NCBI RefSeq assembly: GCF_026239655.1
Contig: NZ_JAPIVO010000006.1
Coordinates: forward strand, 310,001 to 374,000
DNA length: 64,000 nt
Direction: 5' to 3'
Source of the DNA: Pedobacter sp. MR2016-24
Lineage (GTDB): Bacteria > Bacteroidota > Bacteroidia > Sphingobacteriales > Sphingobacteriaceae
Position numbers and translations under genes: made by a program. Each line of letters opens with the position of its first letter. Positions within the stretch are counted from its first letter, which is position 1. Positions 53,474 through 61,811 of this stretch are shown in pieces. The notes beneath the pieces are model-generated. The model saw only the letters and a program-made list of their open reading frames with translations, was not told the DNA's origin and searched no databases.

Positions 53474-54802
53474 CTATTCGATTTCATAGCGCTCCATTTT
53501 GCTATAGAGCGTTTTTCTGTCGATATTTAATAATTTAGCTGCTTTAGACTTGTTGTACTTCACCTTAATCAGCGTTTCCATGATCAGAGTTTTTTCATTA
53601 CTTTCATTGATTGCTTTTAAGTCAGAGCCCTTTGGTTTAGGTGTTTGATTAATCGACAAGATCATCTCATCAGGCAGAGACTCTATTCCGGCAGTGTCTG
53701 ATGGCGTGAGCAAGACCATTCTTTTGATCACATTTTTCAGTTCCCTTAAATTCCCCGGCCAGTCGTATTTTAACAGCAGGTCTTTTACGGGCTGGGATAA
53801 ATGCTGTACGTTCCGGCTGAGCTCTGTATTTGATAACTTAATGAAATGATCTATAAATAGCTCAAGGTCTTTGCCTCTTTCTCTTAATGCCGGAAGCAGG
53901 ATCTTAAATTCGTTCAAACGATGATAAAGATCTTCGCGAAATTCTCCGTTCTGGATGCTGTTTAATAAATCGTCATTTGTAGCGGTAATAATTCTGACAT
54001 TTACAGGGATTTGTTTTGTGCTGCCCAGGGGCTGTATTACCCGTTCCTGTAAAGCACGAAGCAACTTCACCTGCACCTCATAGCTTAGGTTTCCTACCTC
54101 ATCCAAAAATAAAGTTCCTCCATCAGCGGCTTCAAACTGTCCTTTTTTATCTGTAAGGGCCCCGGTAAAAGCACCTTTAATATGACCGAAAAGTTCACTC
54201 GCAGCGAGGTCTTTAGATAGTGCACCGCAATCTATAGCGACAAAGGGTTTCGTACTTCGTTTACTTTGTGCGTGCAGCGTTCTGGCAGCATATTCTTTAC
54301 CTGTACCGCTCTCTCCTTGTATGATGACCGACATATCTGTAGGAGCAACAAGGTCAATATGGGCATACAACTTATCTGCAGTAGTACTTTTACCTTTTAT
54401 AAAATCAGCATGCTCCACCGATTCTACAGTTATTTTTTCTATCTTTTTTTCAAGTGAATTATTAATGATCATCAACAACTCATCAGGATTAACAGGTTTG
54501 GTGATATAATCTATTGCGCCAAGCTGGATTGATTTTACGGCTGTTCTTACATCGTTGAAACTGGTCATGATGACAACAGGATAATGAAATCCCATTTCAC
54601 GTACATGAGCCAATACATCTAAGCCAGTACCATCGGGTAAACGATAATCCACCAGCAAAAGATCAAAAGTATGCTGTGATAGTATTTTAAATGAGTTTTT
54701 AACATCATGAACAATGAATGGCTCATGGCCATGCTTCTTAAGAAAGCCCTCTAACAACTGTGAGAAAGTTAGATCATCTTCAATAATAAGTATTTTCGCC
54801 AT
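53474..54802 (-). CDS. Sigma-54-dependent response regulator (NtrC family)
   Basis: A 442-residue protein with a receiver (Asp52 in LLLVDYRLPDG), an AAA+ activator domain with Walker A GESGTGKE (163-170), the sigma-54 contact loop GAFTGA (210-215), and a C-terminal Fis-type helix-turn-helix (NKSKAAKLLNIDRKTLYSKM). It activates RpoN promoters when phosphorylated. It is encoded tail to tail with the hybrid kinase, so the two are not cotranscribed although functionally likely linked. Confidence 0.95.
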   Translation of the reverse strand: MAKILIIEDDLTFSQLLEGFLKKHGHEPFIVHDVKNSFKILSQHTFDLLLVDYRLPDGTGLDVLAHVREMGFHYPVVIMTSFNDVRTAVKSIQLGAIDYITKPVNPDELLMIINNSLEKKIEKITVESVEHADFIKGKSTTADKLYAHIDLVAPTDMSVIIQGESGTGKEYAARTLHAQSKRSTKPFVAIDCGALSKDLAASELFGHIKGAFTGALTDKKGQFEAADGGTLFLDEVGNLSYEVQVKLLRALQERVIQPLGSTKQIPVNVRIITATNDDLLNSIQNGEFREDLYHRLNEFKILLPALRERGKDLELFIDHFIKLSNTELSRNVQHLSQPVKDLLLKYDWPGNLRELKNVIKRMVLLTPSDTAGIESLPDEMILSINQTPKPKGSDLKAINESNEKTLIMETLIKVKYNKSKAAKLLNIDRKTLYSKMERYEIE

Positions 54803-54943
54803 AAGTATCCAATTTGAAATAATGGCAAAAATACAAAAGCCGGAGCAATCCTGCTTTACTATGCCCGTAATTTATTTTGAGTGATCAGGTAGAACAAATT
54901 ATAACTAATATACGTTATAGAGCTGTATTTAACTACAGCTATT

Positions 54944-55189
54944 ATGACTTATAAAGAGATTTTAAACTCCCTCGCTGATAAAACGGTCAGCACCTACAAA
55001 TCGTATCTTGAAGCAAAAATTTCAGCACTGTCTGTTACTGATGAGTTTCTGGCAGATAAAACAGAACAACACAGAGCAGAATATGAGCGGCTGGAGAAAA
55101 AGATAATTGCACTGATAGCAACTATTAAAAAAGACAATTCTTTAGATGAACAGGCCCCTGATAATTATGAAGAGGAATTTGTAGGATGA
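54944..55189 (+). CDS. Small coiled-coil protein of unknown function
   Basis: An 81-residue acidic protein (MTYKEILNSLADKTVST at the start) that is almost entirely helical by eye, with a heptad-like stretch EYERLEKKIIALIATIKK and an acidic tail. It has no signal, membrane segment or recognised domain. It is placed between the sigma-54 regulator (divergent) and the Rrf2 gene, 51 bases upstream of the latter. Confidence 0.6.
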   Translation: MTYKEILNSLADKTVSTYKSYLEAKISALSVTDEFLADKTEQHRAEYERLEKKIIALIATIKKDNSLDEQAPDNYEEEFVG

Positions 55190-55195
55190 TTTTAA

Positions 55196-55233
55196 CAGGT
55201 ATTTACCATTACCTGAATCTTTTCTTAGCTTTG
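55196..55233 (+). promoter_or_regulatory. Rrf2-gene promoter with inverted repeat over the -33 region
   Basis: CAGGTA (55196-55201) and TACCTG (55210-55215) form a perfect 6-bp repeat with an 8-base centre. A TTTA -33 element (55202-55205) lies in that centre and a perfect TAGCTTTG -7 element (55226-55233) lies 20 bases further on. The ATG is 7 bases after it. The repeat is well placed for repression. Confidence 0.5.
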
Positions 55234-55240
55234 TATTAAT

Positions 55241-55678
55241 ATGTTGTCTAAGAAAACTAAATATGCCATTAAGGCGCTGGTCGCTTTGGGTAAGAACATT
55301 GAGAATCCTCCTATGCAAATCGTAAGATTAGCAGAACAGGAGATGATACCCAGAAAATTCTTGGAGCAGATTTTACTGGATTTAAGGAATGCAGGATATC
55401 TATACAGTAAAAAAGGTGCCGGAGGTGGTTACAGCCTGAATAAAAATGCAGCAGATATCTATCTGGCTGATATTTTAAGGATAACTGACGGACCGATCGC
55501 TATGGTGCCATGTGCAAGTCTTAAGTTCTACCGCAAATGCGATGAATGTCATGATGAAGTGACCTGCGGGATTAGAAAAACCTTTATTGAAGTGAGAGAT
55601 GCTACACTTGAGGTACTTTCCAAAACTTCTATAGCGGATGTTATTGCGCGGGATAATGGGGAAGAATTCAGGGTGTAA
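55241..55678 (+). CDS. Rrf2-family transcriptional regulator
   Basis: A 145-residue winged-helix protein (MLSKKTKYAIKALVALG at the start, IPRKFLEQILLDLRNAGYLYSKKG for the helix-turn-helix region, quoted around the GAGGGYSL wing). It has four cysteines: Cys93 (VPCASL), Cys101 and Cys104 (RKCDECH) and Cys110 (TCGIRK). Rrf2 proteins with such cysteines usually bind an Fe-S cluster and sense redox, iron or sulfur state. It is 86 bases upstream of the SUMT-like gene. Confidence 0.9.
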   Translation: MLSKKTKYAIKALVALGKNIENPPMQIVRLAEQEMIPRKFLEQILLDLRNAGYLYSKKGAGGGYSLNKNAADIYLADILRITDGPIAMVPCASLKFYRKCDECHDEVTCGIRKTFIEVRDATLEVLSKTSIADVIARDNGEEFRV

Positions 55679-55719
55679 ATATATTTTAAAATAATATCTA
55701 GTATATCTGTAGACTTTGT

Positions 55720-55727
55720 TATATTTG
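55720..55727 (+). promoter_or_regulatory. -7 element before the SUMT-like gene
   Basis: A perfect TAnnTTTG (TATATTTG) 37 bases before the ATG. The expected -33 position has no good TTTG, as might be seen at a promoter that needs an activator. Confidence 0.4.
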
Positions 55728-55764
55728 CTTATTGCATTGATAATAAAGCTTAAATATTACGGTT

Positions 55765-56559
55765 ATGATTTTAAATAAAATAAAAAACAGCACGCTTGAG
55801 CCTAAAATCACTTTGGTTGGGGCTGGTCCGGGTGATCCTGATTTAATTAGTTTAAAAGGTGTGAAAGCATTGAATACAGCAAATGTTGTACTCTATGATG
55901 CACAAGTTAATGGTGCTTTGCTTAACCATGCACCGGAAAATGCAATAAAAATCTTCGTTGGCAAAAAGTCGGCCGATGAATCCTTCTCACAGGACGCTGT
56001 AAATAAACTGATGATTGATTATGCGCTTAACTACGGACACGTGGTTCGTTTAAAAAGTGGTGATCCTTTCGTATTTGCAAGAGGTTTTGAAGAAGTTAAT
56101 TTTGCGGAGTCTTATAGTATAGAAACAGAGATTATTCCGGGTATATCAAGTGCTACAGGTGTACCGGGATTACATAAGATACCAATGATTTATGGAGATC
56201 TTAGTGAGAGTTTCTGGGTATTAACAGGCGTTAACGCTAAAGGAGAACTGTCTCCTGACCTGATAGGTGCTGCAAAATCTAATGCTACTGTTGTAGTAAT
56301 GATGGGAATTGAGCGGATTGCGGAAATTGCCTCAATCTTTCAACAGGAAGGTAAAAACAGATTACCGGTAGCTGTTATAGAAAATGGATCAACAGTTGAT
56401 GAACATATTATTGTGGGTATAGTAGATACAATCGAAGAGTTGGTAACAGACCATAAGATTGCTTCTCCTGCATTGTTGGTATTTGGCGATGTAGTTTCAT
56501 TACATCCGGCATTCAACCGTATCAGAGATTTTTATCACATTTTATCCGAAGAGCAATAG
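55765..56559 (+). CDS. SUMT/CobA-like uroporphyrinogen-III methyltransferase (divergent)
   Basis: A 264-residue tetrapyrrole-methylase-fold protein. The N-terminal SAM motif ITLVGAGPGDPDLISLKG and the central RLKSGDPFVFARGFEE are clear. The usual substrate motif GIPLTHR is replaced by KIPMIYG and the usual FGRGGEE by FARGFEE, so substrate specificity may differ from siroheme synthesis. It lies downstream of an Rrf2 regulator and ends at a strong terminator. No sulfite reductase or other siroheme genes are in the window. Confidence 0.8.
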   Translation: MILNKIKNSTLEPKITLVGAGPGDPDLISLKGVKALNTANVVLYDAQVNGALLNHAPENAIKIFVGKKSADESFSQDAVNKLMIDYALNYGHVVRLKSGDPFVFARGFEEVNFAESYSIETEIIPGISSATGVPGLHKIPMIYGDLSESFWVLTGVNAKGELSPDLIGAAKSNATVVVMMGIERIAEIASIFQQEGKNRLPVAVIENGSTVDEHIIVGIVDTIEELVTDHKIASPALLVFGDVVSLHPAFNRIRDFYHILSEEQ

Positions 56560-56591
56560 AAAAAACAGTATTGTGTAATTTCAGTAAGATA

Positions 56592-56635
56592 TAAATTTAA
56601 AAAGCCGGGGAATAATACCCGGCTTTTTAAATTTA
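56592..56635 (+). terminator. Terminator after the SUMT-like gene
   Basis: A perfect 18-bp stem, from TAAATTTAAAAAGCCGGG (56592-56609) to its complement (56618-56635), with an 8-base loop. The GC-rich core is next to the loop and the T tract lies within the outer stem. It is 32 bases after the stop at 56559. Confidence 0.88.
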
Positions 56636-56688
56636 TAATTGTTGAAAAGCTATCTTTGTATAGCCATTTAGCACAGAGCCAATCCCGT

Positions 56689-58647
56689 ATGCTTTTTTAT
56701 AGAACGATCTTCTGCTTAATTCTTGTATTTACTGCTTGTTCTTCATACGGCCTTCAATATCCCAAACAACATCCTGATCCAGACCTTGATATCGCATCGC
56801 TTGAAAAGCTGGTGATGCGTTACAGGTATGATCAGCCGGATTCAGCTATCTATTTTGCAGAACGCGGACTGAAGTTAGCCAGATCAAAAAATAATGAAGA
56901 AGGAATTGCTGCCATGCTGAATCAATTGGGTATGATTGATGATAATTTAGGTAAGGCAGATGATTCCAGGCAAAAGTACCTCGAAGCACTAGAGATCTAT
57001 AAAAGGCTGGGGCATAAAAAAGGAATTGTCAAAGAGAACATCAGACTTGGCGTAGTAGAAAATAGAAAAGGAAATTATGATCAGGCAAGTGCTTACTTTC
57101 TGCAGGCTTTAAAGGTTAGTGAAAAGAACAGAGACAAGGCCGGAATCATGGAATCCTATATCACATTGGGTGAGGTTAGCGCGAACAGAAAATTGCATGA
57201 TAAGGCAATTGAATATTTACAAAAAGCAGAAAAAATCAGTCTGGAATTGCCCTTTTCCAGTCTGAAATTAAATCTGTACAGTGATCTGGGGACCTCTTTC
57301 AGCGCAAAGGGTGATTTCGAAAAAGCGATATTTTATTTTCAAAAGGGAATCAGCCAGAGTGATACGCCACAAATGATGGGCTTGCATATTTCGTTATTCA
57401 ATGGACTTGCAGACGTATATGCTAAATCGGGAGATGTTGATAAGGCCATTGCATTACATTTGGCAGCATTGGATAAATCGAGAAAAATTAATAATCTGAT
57501 CAGGGAGTTTAACAGTTTGATGGGGCTGGCGAGAAGTTATTCCGGGAAAGATGCAAAAAAGGCTTTGGTTTACCTGGAGCAGGCGCTGCAACTGGCTAAA
57601 TATAAAAACTCAAATAAGCAGTTGCTGGAGGTTTTAACAGCGATAGCCAGTTTGCAGGCAAAACAGGAAAATTATAAGGCGGCATTTGAGGCTAAAAATC
57701 AACAATATAATATCGCAGACAGCTTTTATTATAAAGATATAGCATTGAAGATATCTGATTTGCAGGCGCAATATGAATTAAATAAATCGGAAGCGAAAGT
57801 TCAGCAGTTAAAATTCATCAATAGCCAGCAGGTCCTGGAGCAAAACATCATGTTATGGATTATCGGGGGGAGTGTATCGCTATTGATTGTACTCAGTGCC
57901 TATTTTTTTAAAATACGTAATTTGAACCGGCTGCTAAACCAATCAAATACTGCGCTATCGGCATCAAATGTAGTGAAGGACAAATTATTTTCTATTCTTG
58001 CGCATGATCTAAGGGCCCCATTGAATTCAGTAATTAGTCTGCTGGACTTGATTAATAAAGGTTGGTTAAACGAAGAAGAAAAAACAATGATGATGAATAA
58101 GTTAGCTGTACATTGTAATGCTTCTATGGAAACCCTGGATCTGCTATTGCAATGGGGACAGATGCAGTTAAAAGGGGTAATGCTCAACCAGGTGATCATC
58201 AGTCCCTCAGAAATTATAGAGCGTAATATCTCTCTGTTCCTGGAAGCGGCGTTACATAAATCTATTCTTATTGAGAAAAGTATTGGTACCGATGTATCAG
58301 TTTTTGCAGATGCAGACCATCTCGATTTTATCATCAGGAATTTATTGTCTAATGCGATTAAGTTTACACCAGAGGGAGGAACAATAAAGCTGTCTGTTCA
58401 GCGGAAATCAGACAGTTCTGAAGTTTTATTTACAATTAAGGATAGTGGAGTAGGTATCAGCGAAGAACGTTTATCTTCTGTTTTCACTACGGATAGTGTA
58501 AGCACTAATGGTACTAATAATGAAAAAGGTACAAGCCTTGGATTGGTTATCTGTAAAGAATTTGTCCTGGCAAATCATGGAGAAATCTGGGTTATCAGTA
58601 AACAGGGTGTTGGTTCTGAGTTCTTTTTCACGCTCCAGGATAAATAG
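56689..58647 (+). CDS. TPR-containing sensor histidine kinase
   Basis: A 652-residue protein. The signal sequence MLFYRTIFCLILVFTACSS may be a lipoprotein signal. About six tetratricopeptide-like repeats follow (residues about 45-340), then a coiled coil, one membrane helix (LWIIGGSVSLLIVLSAYFF) and a cytoplasmic kinase. The acceptor is His439 in SILAHDLRAPLNS, with N box LLSNAIKF and G boxes DSGVGIS and GTSLGLV. There is no receiver domain. The start at 56689 is preferred over a TTG at 56656, because that codon lies inside a TATCTTTG -7 element (56651-56658). The signal sensed is unknown and no cognate regulator is adjacent. Confidence 0.9.
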   Translation: MLFYRTIFCLILVFTACSSYGLQYPKQHPDPDLDIASLEKLVMRYRYDQPDSAIYFAERGLKLARSKNNEEGIAAMLNQLGMIDDNLGKADDSRQKYLEALEIYKRLGHKKGIVKENIRLGVVENRKGNYDQASAYFLQALKVSEKNRDKAGIMESYITLGEVSANRKLHDKAIEYLQKAEKISLELPFSSLKLNLYSDLGTSFSAKGDFEKAIFYFQKGISQSDTPQMMGLHISLFNGLADVYAKSGDVDKAIALHLAALDKSRKINNLIREFNSLMGLARSYSGKDAKKALVYLEQALQLAKYKNSNKQLLEVLTAIASLQAKQENYKAAFEAKNQQYNIADSFYYKDIALKISDLQAQYELNKSEAKVQQLKFINSQQVLEQNIMLWIIGGSVSLLIVLSAYFFKIRNLNRLLNQSNTALSASNVVKDKLFSILAHDLRAPLNSVISLLDLINKGWLNEEEKTMMMNKLAVHCNASMETLDLLLQWGQMQLKGVMLNQVIISPSEIIERNISLFLEAALHKSILIEKSIGTDVSVFADADHLDFIIRNLLSNAIKFTPEGGTIKLSVQRKSDSSEVLFTIKDSGVGISEERLSSVFTTDSVSTNGTNNEKGTSLGLVICKEFVLANHGEIWVISKQGVGSEFFFTLQDK

Positions 58648-58705
58648 TTGCAACTTGTAACTAATTCTCTTTATTTTCGTTTAGAATTTAAATTAATAAA
58701 TATAT

Positions 58706-60289
58706 ATGACTACTGTAAAAAAGAAAGCTATGTTGCGTGGGATGATGAGTATCACATTCATCGCAGCACTGGGATTAAATTCATTTGCTCAGAAGAGCAA
58801 CTGGCAGAACCTTGATCTCAAGACCGATTCTACATTTGGAATCAGTACTGAGAAAGCCTATTCGGAATTATTAAAAGGGAAGAAATCTAAATCTGTTTTA
58901 GTAGGTGTTTTAGATGGTGGTGTTGATATCAATCATGAAGATTTAAAACGTGTAATCTGGTTAAATAAAAAAGAGATCGCAGGTAACGGTAAAGATGATG
59001 ATAAAAACGGTTACATAGATGATGTGCACGGATGGAACTTTCTCTCTTCTATTAATCAGGAAACACTGGAATTGACCAGGATTATTCGCAGAGACAGTGC
59101 AAAGTTTGCCAATGTAACTGCTGCTACGGTTAAACCGGCAGATAAAGCTGCTTTTGAAATTTATACAGCTGCGAAAGCAGATTTTGATAAACAAACCAGT
59201 GAAGCCAAGGATGTACTGCAGAACATAGGTGGTTTCAAACAGGCACTGGATGCTTTGATCGTTAGAGTAGGAAAAGAAAATCCTACTGCGGAAGATATTA
59301 AAAACTACACAGCCGATAATGCTATGGAAGGTCGTTTGAAAAATGTTCTGATCTCTCAGTTGCAAAATACTACTTATAAAGAGTTCTACGATGCGCAGAT
59401 CACTAAAGGAATAAGCCACTATCAGGACCAGCTTGACTATAATCTAAACCTGAACTTTAACCCGAGACCAAAAGTACTTGGCGATAACTATGCTGACAGC
59501 AAACAACGTGGTTACGGAAGTAACGACGTGAAAGGCCCTGATGCAAGTCATGGGACACATGTTTCCGGTATTATCGGTGCGGACCGTACCAATACAATCG
59601 GAATTCAGGGGGTAGCAGACAACGTAATCATTATGGGGGTACGCAGTGTGCCAAATGGTGATGAACGTGATAAAGATGTTGCCAACTCTATACGTTATGC
59701 AGTAGATAATGGTGCAAAAGTATTAAACATGAGCTTTGGTAAAGCGTATTCATGGGATAAAAAAACTGTTGATGAGGCAGTAAAATATGCGATCTCTAAA
59801 GATGTTTTATTAGTTCAGGCAGCAGGAAATGATAATAAAAACCTTGATGTGGAAAAAAGCTTTCCTGATCGTAATTATGAAGGTGGCGGACAAGCTGGTG
59901 CATATATCGTAGTCGGTGCTTCAGGACCTAAGGATGATAATACATTAAAAGCGAGTTTCTCTAACTATGGAAAAACAACAGTAGATGTTTTTGCTCCGGG
60001 TGTGCAAATTTATTCTACTGTTCCGGAATCTAAATATGCAGCATATGACGGTACAAGTATGGCATCTCCTGTAGTTGCCGGATTGGCTGCATTGATAAGG
60101 TCTTATTATCCGAAATTAACTGCTATTCAGGTAAAAGAGATTATTTTAAAATCAGTTGTTAAAGTAAATCATAATGTGTCAGTTGAAGGAGAAAGTGGTG
60201 CGATTTCAGTACCTTTCTCTGATCTGTGTATTACCGGAGGTATTGTAAATGCGTATGATGCTTTAAAGCTGGCTGCAACTTATAAATAA
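58706..60289 (+). CDS. Secreted S8 (subtilisin-like) serine protease with long insertion
   Basis: A 527-residue protein with a signal peptide (cleavage after SFAQ, residue 29). The catalytic triad is complete: Asp70 (VLDGGVD), His282 (DASHGTHVSG) and Ser451 (DGTSMASPV), with the oxyanion Asn375 (AAGND). Asp and His are 212 residues apart, far more than in classical subtilisins, because of a charged helical insertion at about residues 115-270. No C-terminal sorting domain is visible. Single gene with a terminator. Confidence 0.92.
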   Translation: MTTVKKKAMLRGMMSITFIAALGLNSFAQKSNWQNLDLKTDSTFGISTEKAYSELLKGKKSKSVLVGVLDGGVDINHEDLKRVIWLNKKEIAGNGKDDDKNGYIDDVHGWNFLSSINQETLELTRIIRRDSAKFANVTAATVKPADKAAFEIYTAAKADFDKQTSEAKDVLQNIGGFKQALDALIVRVGKENPTAEDIKNYTADNAMEGRLKNVLISQLQNTTYKEFYDAQITKGISHYQDQLDYNLNLNFNPRPKVLGDNYADSKQRGYGSNDVKGPDASHGTHVSGIIGADRTNTIGIQGVADNVIIMGVRSVPNGDERDKDVANSIRYAVDNGAKVLNMSFGKAYSWDKKTVDEAVKYAISKDVLLVQAAGNDNKNLDVEKSFPDRNYEGGGQAGAYIVVGASGPKDDNTLKASFSNYGKTTVDVFAPGVQIYSTVPESKYAAYDGTSMASPVVAGLAALIRSYYPKLTAIQVKEIILKSVVKVNHNVSVEGESGAISVPFSDLCITGGIVNAYDALKLAATYK

Positions 60290-60328
60290 AATTACAAGAT
60301 ACTATTGTATCCTGATCGGATAAAAATG

Positions 60329-60350
60329 ACCCTTCCCAAAAAGAAGGGTT
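60329..60350 (+). terminator. Terminator after the S8 protease gene
   Basis: ACCCTTC and GAAGGGT form a 7-bp stem around a 7-base loop, followed by TGTTTTGTTTT on the plus strand. Confidence 0.75.
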
Positions 60351-60416
60351 GTTTTGTTTTAAGTTTTTTGTATTATTACAGTGCTCAAGTATCAAATTAC
60401 CCACTGCACATTACGA

Positions 60417-61745
60417 ATGATCCTCTCGCATGATTTATTTCAGCTATCCCCTGTTCCTATGTGGGTTTTTGATGCTGAAACGTTAAAGTTTAAAGTTGTT
60501 AATACTGCCGCAGTAAATATTTACGGATATACAGCGGAAGAGTTTTTATCAATGACCATCCATACTATCCTTCATGATGAGGATGAGTATGAGGCCAGGC
60601 ATATCAAAAAATCAGGAGAAATCATCTATGTAAATTTCGAAAGCACCATCATAGACTTTGAAGGAAGGGTTGCTAAACTGATCACGATCTGCAGTATCAT
60701 TGATAAGGAAGGAAGAGAAAAGGAAATAGCTGAAAGGAGCTATAACGAAGAACAGGGTAAACTGAATGAGGAAAGATTTAATATCATCTCGAAAGCAACA
60801 AGTGATACCATATGGGATTGGAATCTGATTACTGATATCATCGAATGGAATAAAGGTATAAAAGGGATATTTGGGTATAAAAATTTAGAAAAAAATAGAA
60901 CTAGTGGAGATTGGTGGATCGATCATATCCATCCTGAAGATCGTGAAAAGGTAGTTCATAATATCCGTCGGCATATTAACGACAGAATAGAACGATGGGT
61001 AGAAGAATACCGCTTTCTTTGTGCTGATGGCTCTTATAAATATGTGTACGACAGGGGGTTTATGGTATTTAATGAAAACGGCTCTTCTATTCGGATGATA
61101 GGCAGTATGCAGGATATATCGCAGCGCAAACAAGAAGAACAATGGTCGCGTTTACTCGAATCTGTAGTTATTAATGCCACAGATGCAGTTCAGATTTGTA
61201 CTGGTAATACAGAGGGGAGCGGGCAATCTATCATCTATGTAAACGAAGCGTTTACAAAAATGTCTGGTTATACTAAGCATGAATTAATTGGTGCATCTCC
61301 ACGTATTTCGCAGGGACCGGAAACGGATATCAATGAGATCAGGAAATTAAAAAGTGCTATTGAGAATAAAGTTCCCTGTGAGATAGAAGTTATCAATTAT
61401 ACAAAACAAGGGAAGGAATACTGGGTAAGCCAGAGTAGTGCACCAATAGCTGACAGTAACGGACTGGTTACCCATTGGATTTCCATTCAAAGGGATATTA
61501 CCCAAAACAGGAATTACCTCAAAGAAATTGAAGAGCAGAATAAGAAATTTAAAGAAATAGCATGGATACAGTCTCATCTTGTCCGTGCACCATTGGCAAG
61601 GGTAATGGGACTTGTAGATTTACTGAAGAATTTTGTACCTGGAGATGATGGCGATGAACTTCTCCTTCATCTGGAAAACTCAGCTAAAGAGCTGGATGCA
61701 ATAATTATTAATATAGCTGATAAAACCCCCTCAAATAAGGGATAG
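60417..61745 (+). CDS. PAS-domain protein ending in a DHp-like segment without ATPase domain
   Basis: A 442-residue soluble protein with three PAS domains: about residues 5-95 (SPVPMWVFDAETLKF, IYGYTAEEFL), 130-245 (DTIWDWNLITDIIEW, WWIDHIHPEDREKV) and 255-380 (NEAFTKMSGYTKHELIG). The C-terminal ~70 residues read IAWIQSHLVRAPLARVMGL and resemble a histidine-kinase dimerisation helix with the acceptor His kept. The frame then stops with no HATPase domain. The start at 60417 (MILSHDLFQ) is preferred over a GTG 36 bases upstream. Confidence 0.83.
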   Translation: MILSHDLFQLSPVPMWVFDAETLKFKVVNTAAVNIYGYTAEEFLSMTIHTILHDEDEYEARHIKKSGEIIYVNFESTIIDFEGRVAKLITICSIIDKEGREKEIAERSYNEEQGKLNEERFNIISKATSDTIWDWNLITDIIEWNKGIKGIFGYKNLEKNRTSGDWWIDHIHPEDREKVVHNIRRHINDRIERWVEEYRFLCADGSYKYVYDRGFMVFNENGSSIRMIGSMQDISQRKQEEQWSRLLESVVINATDAVQICTGNTEGSGQSIIYVNEAFTKMSGYTKHELIGASPRISQGPETDINEIRKLKSAIENKVPCEIEVINYTKQGKEYWVSQSSAPIADSNGLVTHWISIQRDITQNRNYLKEIEEQNKKFKEIAWIQSHLVRAPLARVMGLVDLLKNFVPGDDGDELLLHLENSAKELDAIIINIADKTPSNKG

Positions 61746-61811
61746 TTGATTTGAGGTTTTCTCTTCTCGCCACTTTAATGGCAATTCGATTGAGAAGAGG
61801 AAATGTGATAA

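Noticed and set aside
56656..56688. TTG start for the TPR kinase
   Set aside because: The codon overlaps a TATCTTTG -7 element, and the ATG at 56689 begins directly with a signal sequence.
57900..59419. Two minus-strand frames of about 145-150 codons opposite the TPR kinase and the S8 protease
   Set aside because: Both lie opposite conserved catalytic regions and show no signal, domain or promoter.
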